Position numbers and translations under genes: made by a program. A model generated the notes under the pieces. The model searched no databases and was not told the origin of the DNA. It saw only the letters and a program-made list of their open reading frames with translations. Below are positions 60,073 to 64,000 of a stretch of 64,000 nucleotides of DNA, one piece after another. Source of the stretch: CBIFWW01 sp966186435 (lineage in GTDB: Bacteria > Pseudomonadota > Gammaproteobacteria > Enterobacterales > Enterobacteriaceae). The stretch's first letter is position 1; the number at the start of each line of letters is the position of its first letter. The DNA is taken from NCBI GenBank assembly GCA_966186435.1, contig CBIFWW010000001.1, positions 14,428-78,427 on the forward strand, read 5' to 3'.

Positions 60073-61119
60073 ATGGCGCGTTTTAACCCGGTCGATCATC
60101 CACATCGCCGTTTTAATCCCCTGACGGGGCAATGGATCCTGGTTTCTCCGCACCGCGCTAAGCGCCCCTGGCAGGGGGCGCAAGAGACGCCGGCGAAGCA
60201 AACCTTGCCTCAGCACGATCCTGACTGCTTCCTGTGCCCGGGCAATACCCGGGTCACCGGCGATAAAAACCCGGACTACACCGGTACTTACGTCTTTACC
60301 AACGACTTTGCCGCGTTGATGACCGATACCCCGGAAGCCCCGGAAAGCCACGACCCGCTGCTGCGTTGTGAAAGCGCCCGTGGCACCAGCCGGGTAATTT
60401 GCTTCTCCCCTGACCACAGCAAAACCCTGCCGGAGCTGACCTTGCCTGCCTTGCAGGAAGTGGTCAAAACCTGGCAGCAACAGACCGCTGAGTTGGGCCA
60501 GAGCTACCCGTGGGTGCAGGTATTTGAAAACAAAGGTGCGGCCATGGGCTGCTCTAACCCCCATCCCCACGGCCAGGTTTGGGCCAATAGCTTCCTGCCA
60601 AATGAAATTGCCCGGGAGGACGACACCCAGCGCGCCTATTATCAGCAGAATGGTTCCCCGATGCTGATGGATTATGTGCAGCGCGAACTGGCCGACGGCA
60701 GCCGTACCGTAGTGGAAACCGAACACTGGCTAGCGGTGGTGCCTTATTGGGCGGCCTGGCCTTTCGAAACCCTGTTACTGCCAAAAGCCCATGTGCTGCG
60801 GATTAACGACCTGACCGAAGCCCAAAGCCAGGATCTGGCGCTGGCATTAAAAAAACTCACCAGCCGCTATGACAACCTGTTCCAGTGCTCCTTCCCGTAT
60901 TCCATGGGCTGGCACGGCGCACCGTTTAATGGCGAAGACAATCCGCACTGGCAGCTGCACGCGCACTTCTATCCACCGTTATTGCGCTCTGCCACGGTGC
61001 GCAAATTTATGGTGGGTTATGAAATGCTGGCCGAAACCCAACGTGATTTAACCGCCGAGCAAGCGGCAGAGAAACTGCGCGCCCTGAGTGACATCCATTT
61101 TCGCGAATCCGGAGAATAA
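60073..61119 (+). CDS. galT: GalT, galactose-1-phosphate uridylyltransferase
   Basis: Leloir pathway transfer of UMP from UDP-glucose to galactose-1-P. 348 residues, as in E. coli. The HPH nucleophile site is N-P-H164-P-H166-G-Q-V-W. Zinc/iron ligands CFLCPGN (Cys52, Cys55) and [29 protein letters not shown] in outline. 9 nt after galE. Confidence 0.97.
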   Translation: MARFNPVDHPHRRFNPLTGQWILVSPHRAKRPWQGAQETPAKQTLPQHDPDCFLCPGNTRVTGDKNPDYTGTYVFTNDFAALMTDTPEAPESHDPLLRCESARGTSRVICFSPDHSKTLPELTLPALQEVVKTWQQQTAELGQSYPWVQVFENKGAAMGCSNPHPHGQVWANSFLPNEIAREDDTQRAYYQQNGSPMLMDYVQRELADGSRTVVETEHWLAVVPYWAAWPFETLLLPKAHVLRINDLTEAQSQDLALALKKLTSRYDNLFQCSFPYSMGWHGAPFNGEDNPHWQLHAHFYPPLLRSATVRKFMVGYEMLAETQRDLTAEQAAEKLRALSDIHFRESGE

Positions 61120-61121
61120 TA

Positions 61122-62270
61122 ATGAGCCTGAAAGATAACACCCTCGCCCTGTTTGCTGAAAAATTTGGCTATCCTGCTACTCACACCATCCAGGCCCCGG
61201 GCCGCGTCAATCTGATTGGCGAGCACACCGATTACAACGACGGTTTCGTGCTGCCCTGCGCCATTGACTACCAAACGGTGATCAGTTGCGCCAAACGTGA
61301 TGACCGCACCATCCGGGTGATTGCCGCTGACTACGACAACCAAATCGACGAGTTCGATCTGGACAGCCCGATCCAGAGCCACGATAACCAGCAGTGGTCT
61401 AACTACGTGCGCGGTGTGGTGAAACATCTGCAACGCCGTGATAAAAACTTTAACGGCGTGGATATGGTGATCAGCGGCAACGTGCCACAGGGCGCGGGCC
61501 TCAGCTCATCAGCCTCTCTGGAAGTGGCCGTGGGTAAAGTGATTCAGCATCTCTATCATCTGCCGCTGGATGGCGCGCAGCTGGCGCTGAACGGCCAGGA
61601 AGCAGAAAACCAGTTTGTTGGCTGCAACTGCGGGATTATGGATCAGCTGATTTCCGCCCTCGGCAAAAAAGACAATGCCCTGTTGATCGATTGCCGTACC
61701 CTCGGCACCAAAGCCGTTCCGATGCCACAAGGCGCGGCGGTGATTATCATCAACAGTAACTTTAAACGCACTCTGGTAGGCAGCGAGTACAACACCCGCC
61801 GCGAGCAGTGTGAAACCGGCGCCCGCTTCTTTGAAGAGACAGCCCTGCGCGATGTGAATATCGATCAATTCAACGCCGTCGCCAGCCAGCTTGACCCGAT
61901 TGTGGCAAAACGGGTGCGCCATGTGTTGACTGAAAACGACCGTACTGTAGAAGCAGCCGATGCGCTGGCTCGCGGTGATCTGAAGCAGATGGGGGTGCTG
62001 ATGGCCGAATCCCACGCCTCAATGCGTGATGACTTCGAAATCACCGTTCCGCAGATTGATACTTTGGTTGAAATCGTGAAAGACGTAATTGGCGAAGAAG
62101 GCGGGGTACGCATGACCGGCGGCGGCTTCGGTGGCTGCATTGTTGCCCTGGTGCCAGAAGCCCTGGTGCCTAAAGTACAACAGGCCGTGGAGCAGCAGTA
62201 CTATGCTAAAACCGGCATCAAAGAGACCTTCTACGTTTGTAAAGCGTCAGAAGGAGCCGGGCTGTGCTAA
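61122..62270 (+). CDS. galK: GalK, galactokinase
   Basis: Phosphorylates galactose at C1. 382 residues, as in E. coli. GHMP-kinase signatures [19 protein letters not shown] (27-45), ATP loop [16 protein letters not shown] (about 123-138), and [18 protein letters not shown] (about 328-345). 2 nt after galT; its stop overlaps the galM GTG by 7 nt. Confidence 0.97.
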   Translation: MSLKDNTLALFAEKFGYPATHTIQAPGRVNLIGEHTDYNDGFVLPCAIDYQTVISCAKRDDRTIRVIAADYDNQIDEFDLDSPIQSHDNQQWSNYVRGVVKHLQRRDKNFNGVDMVISGNVPQGAGLSSSASLEVAVGKVIQHLYHLPLDGAQLALNGQEAENQFVGCNCGIMDQLISALGKKDNALLIDCRTLGTKAVPMPQGAAVIIINSNFKRTLVGSEYNTRREQCETGARFFEETALRDVNIDQFNAVASQLDPIVAKRVRHVLTENDRTVEAADALARGDLKQMGVLMAESHASMRDDFEITVPQIDTLVEIVKDVIGEEGGVRMTGGGFGGCIVALVPEALVPKVQQAVEQQYYAKTGIKETFYVCKASEGAGLC

Positions 62271-63304
62271 AAGAGACGCCGCAGCTGGCCCCTGACGGCC
62301 AGCCATTCCGGATTACCACCCTGCGTAATAGCGCAGGGATGGTAGTCACCATGATGGATTGGGGGGCGACATTGCTCTCCTGCCGGGTGCCAATGAAAGA
62401 CGGCAGCGTCCGTGAAACCTTACTCGGCTGCCCAAGCCCGGAAATGTATCTCGAACAAACCGCCTATCTGGGGGCCACCGTTGGCCGTTATGCTAACCGC
62501 ATCGCCGGGGCCACCTACCCCCTCAACGGTGTGGCGCACTCATTGGTGCCGAATCAAGGCCCTAACCAGCTACACGGCGGCCTTAAAGGGTTTGATAAAC
62601 GCCGCTGGCGCATCCTGCGCACTAACGAATATGAAGTGCTATTCACTCTTGATGCTGACGATGGCGACCAGGGCTACCCGGGTAATTTCCGCGCCACGGC
62701 GCTGTATCAGCTGACTGAAGATAACCGGATCGCTATCACGTTCCACGGCTGGGTGGATAAAGCCTGCCCGGTGAACCTGACCAATCACGCTTACTTTAAC
62801 CTCGATGATCACCCCGGCGATGTACGCGATCACCGCCTGGAAATCGCTGCCGAGCAGTTCCTGCCGGTGGACAATATGGGCCTGCCGGTGCGCGGCCTGG
62901 TGCCGGTGGAAGGCACCAGCTTTGATTTCCGTAAGCCGAAAACGCTGCGCCAGGATTTCCTCGCCGATGAGGATCAGCAGCAGACCAAGGGCTACGATCA
63001 TGGTTTCCTGCTCACCACCCGTGGTGCGCTGGATACGCCAGCGGCCCGGCTGTGGTCAGCAGATAACCTGTTACAGATGAAGGTTTTCACCACCGCCCCA
63101 GCCCTCCAGTGCTATTCCGGTAATTATCTGGCTGGCACCCCGGCCCGTGAGCAAGGCAGCTATCAGGACTGGCAAGGGGTGGCGCTGGAGAGCGAATTCC
63201 TGCCAGACAGCCCGAACCACCCTGAATGGCCACAGCCAGACTGTATATTGCAGCCCGATAAAGAGTATCAGGCCATCACCCACTACCAGTTTATCGCACT
63301 GTAA
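62264..63304 (+). CDS. galM: GalM, aldose 1-epimerase (mutarotase)
   Basis: Converts beta- to alpha-galactose. 346 residues, as in E. coli. [50 protein letters not shown] (catalytic His about 174) and [27 protein letters not shown] (catalytic Glu about 309). GTG start within the end of galK, so coupled. Last gene of galETKM. Confidence 0.96.
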   Translation: MLKETPQLAPDGQPFRITTLRNSAGMVVTMMDWGATLLSCRVPMKDGSVRETLLGCPSPEMYLEQTAYLGATVGRYANRIAGATYPLNGVAHSLVPNQGPNQLHGGLKGFDKRRWRILRTNEYEVLFTLDADDGDQGYPGNFRATALYQLTEDNRIAITFHGWVDKACPVNLTNHAYFNLDDHPGDVRDHRLEIAAEQFLPVDNMGLPVRGLVPVEGTSFDFRKPKTLRQDFLADEDQQQTKGYDHGFLLTTRGALDTPAARLWSADNLLQMKVFTTAPALQCYSGNYLAGTPAREQGSYQDWQGVALESEFLPDSPNHPEWPQPDCILQPDKEYQAITHYQFIAL

Positions 63305-63310
63305 TCACCT

Positions 63311-63333
63311 GCCCCCTTTGCGGGGCGGGGTTT
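63311..63333 (+). terminator. Possible terminator after galM
   Basis: GCCCC, loop CTTTGC, GGGGC followed by GGGGTTT. Short and with a weak U-tract. Confidence 0.5.
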
Positions 63334-63453
63334 AATCTTTTGCTGAAAGCGGCCCCCTTCCGGTCAAATATCCAACCTTAAGTTCACAACTGCCTTACAC
63401 TATTGGCCTATATGTTAAAGATCTGACGTTGCCGTCGGCACCTTTACGGCAAT

Positions 63454-63472
63454 ATAATGATTATCATTAATC
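63454..63472. promoter_or_regulatory. Fur-like box upstream of gpmA
   Basis: TATAATGATTATCATTAAT has 15 of 19 matches to the Fur consensus GATAATGATAATCATTATC and sits 24 bp before the gpmA start. gpmA has been described as Fur-regulated in E. coli, where the same type of site is present. Confidence 0.7.
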
Positions 63473-63495
63473 ACGGGTTATTAAGGAGTATTACT

Positions 63496-64000
63496 ATGGC
63501 TGTTACTAAGCTGGTTCTGGTTCGTCACGGTGAAAGCCAGTGGAACAATGAAAACCGCTTTACCGGTTGGTACGACGTGGACCTGTCTGAAAAAGGCGTA
63601 GGTGAAGCCAAAGCTGCCGGCAAACTGCTGAAGGATGAAGGCTTCCAGTTCGATTTTGCTTATACCTCTGTACTGAAACGTGCCATCCACACCCTGTGGA
63701 ACATTTTGGATCAGGTTGACCAGGATTGGCTGCCAGTGGAGAAGTCCTGGAAACTGAACGAACGCCACTATGGCGCGTTACAGGGCCTGAACAAAGCCGA
63801 AACCGCTGAAAAATACGGTGACGAGCAGGTTAAACAGTGGCGCCGTGGTTTTGCCGTGACCCCACCGGCTTTGACCAAAGATGACGAGCGTTTCCCCGGC
63901 CATGATGCACGCTATGCAAAACTGACCGAGCAAGAGCTGCCGCTGACCGAGAGCCTGGCGCTGACCATCGACCGCGTTGTGCCTTACTGGAACGAAACCA
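63496..64000 (+). CDS. gpmA: GpmA, 2,3-bisphosphoglycerate-dependent phosphoglycerate mutase (partial)
   Basis: Glycolytic enzyme, cut by the right edge after 168 of about 250 residues. [34 protein letters not shown] in outline contains the phospho-His in RHGES (His11) and Arg at position 10. [15 protein letters not shown] (about 85-99) is the second conserved block. AAGGAG before ATG 63496. Confidence 0.97.
   Translation, partial: MAVTKLVLVRHGESQWNNENRFTGWYDVDLSEKGVGEAKAAGKLLKDEGFQFDFAYTSVLKRAIHTLWNILDQVDQDWLPVEKSWKLNERHYGALQGLNKAETAEKYGDEQVKQWRRGFAVTPPALTKDDERFPGHDARYAKLTEQELPLTESLALTIDRVVPYWNET

Overview
The window is chromosomal DNA of an Enterobacterales bacterium, outside Escherichia itself. 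Gene order, protein lengths and many regulatory sites match the E. coli gpmA–gal–mod–bio–uvrB–moa–ybh–dinG–glnHPQ–dps–ompX–mntR segment, read here in inverted orientation. The genus cannot be fixed from the sequence alone. There are no rRNA or tRNA genes, insertion sequences, phage genes or CRISPR arrays.

Left end (1-8.0 kb): a tripartite drug-efflux operon (EmrA-like adaptor, EmrB-like pump and its own NodT-type outer-membrane lipoprotein, cut by the window edge) lies beside ybiR, mntR and the 42-residue mntS gene with a perfect MntR palindrome. opgE follows. 8.0-17.6 kb: ompX, rhtA, dps, glnHPQ (two NtrC sites plus a sigma-54 promoter), ybiO, rlmF, a flavin-reductase-like gene and ybiJ. 17.7-22.6 kb: ybiB and dinG (LexA box), then rhlE with a repetitive RGG-like tail.

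22.8-33.6 kb is the most distinctive part. The regulator gene cecR leads into ybhGFSR, an ABC-2 exporter, and a second, diverged complete copy of the same four genes follows in the same orientation without its own regulator. 33.6-44.5 kb: ybhQ, the ybhP-clsB-ybhN membrane-lipid operon, ybhL, moaABCDE with a molybdenum-cofactor riboswitch and a ModE site, ybhK and uvrB (LexA box inside a long imperfect palindrome, with paired DnaA boxes upstream).

44.5-64 kb: bioBFCD and the divergent bioA around a BirA operator, ybhB, ybhC, pgl, ybhA, modABC with a ModE operator, the 49-residue acrZ, modE, modF, and galETKM with both GalR/GalS operators preserved. gpmA, behind a Fur-like box, is cut by the right edge.

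Two themes recur. One is metal and cofactor supply: ModE controls both molybdate uptake (modABC) and cofactor synthesis (moa), MntR/MntS handle manganese, and a Fur-like site precedes gpmA. The other is efflux: EmrAB plus an outer-membrane factor, AcrZ, and two YbhGFSR exporters. Family assignments come from recalled homologues; no search was run.
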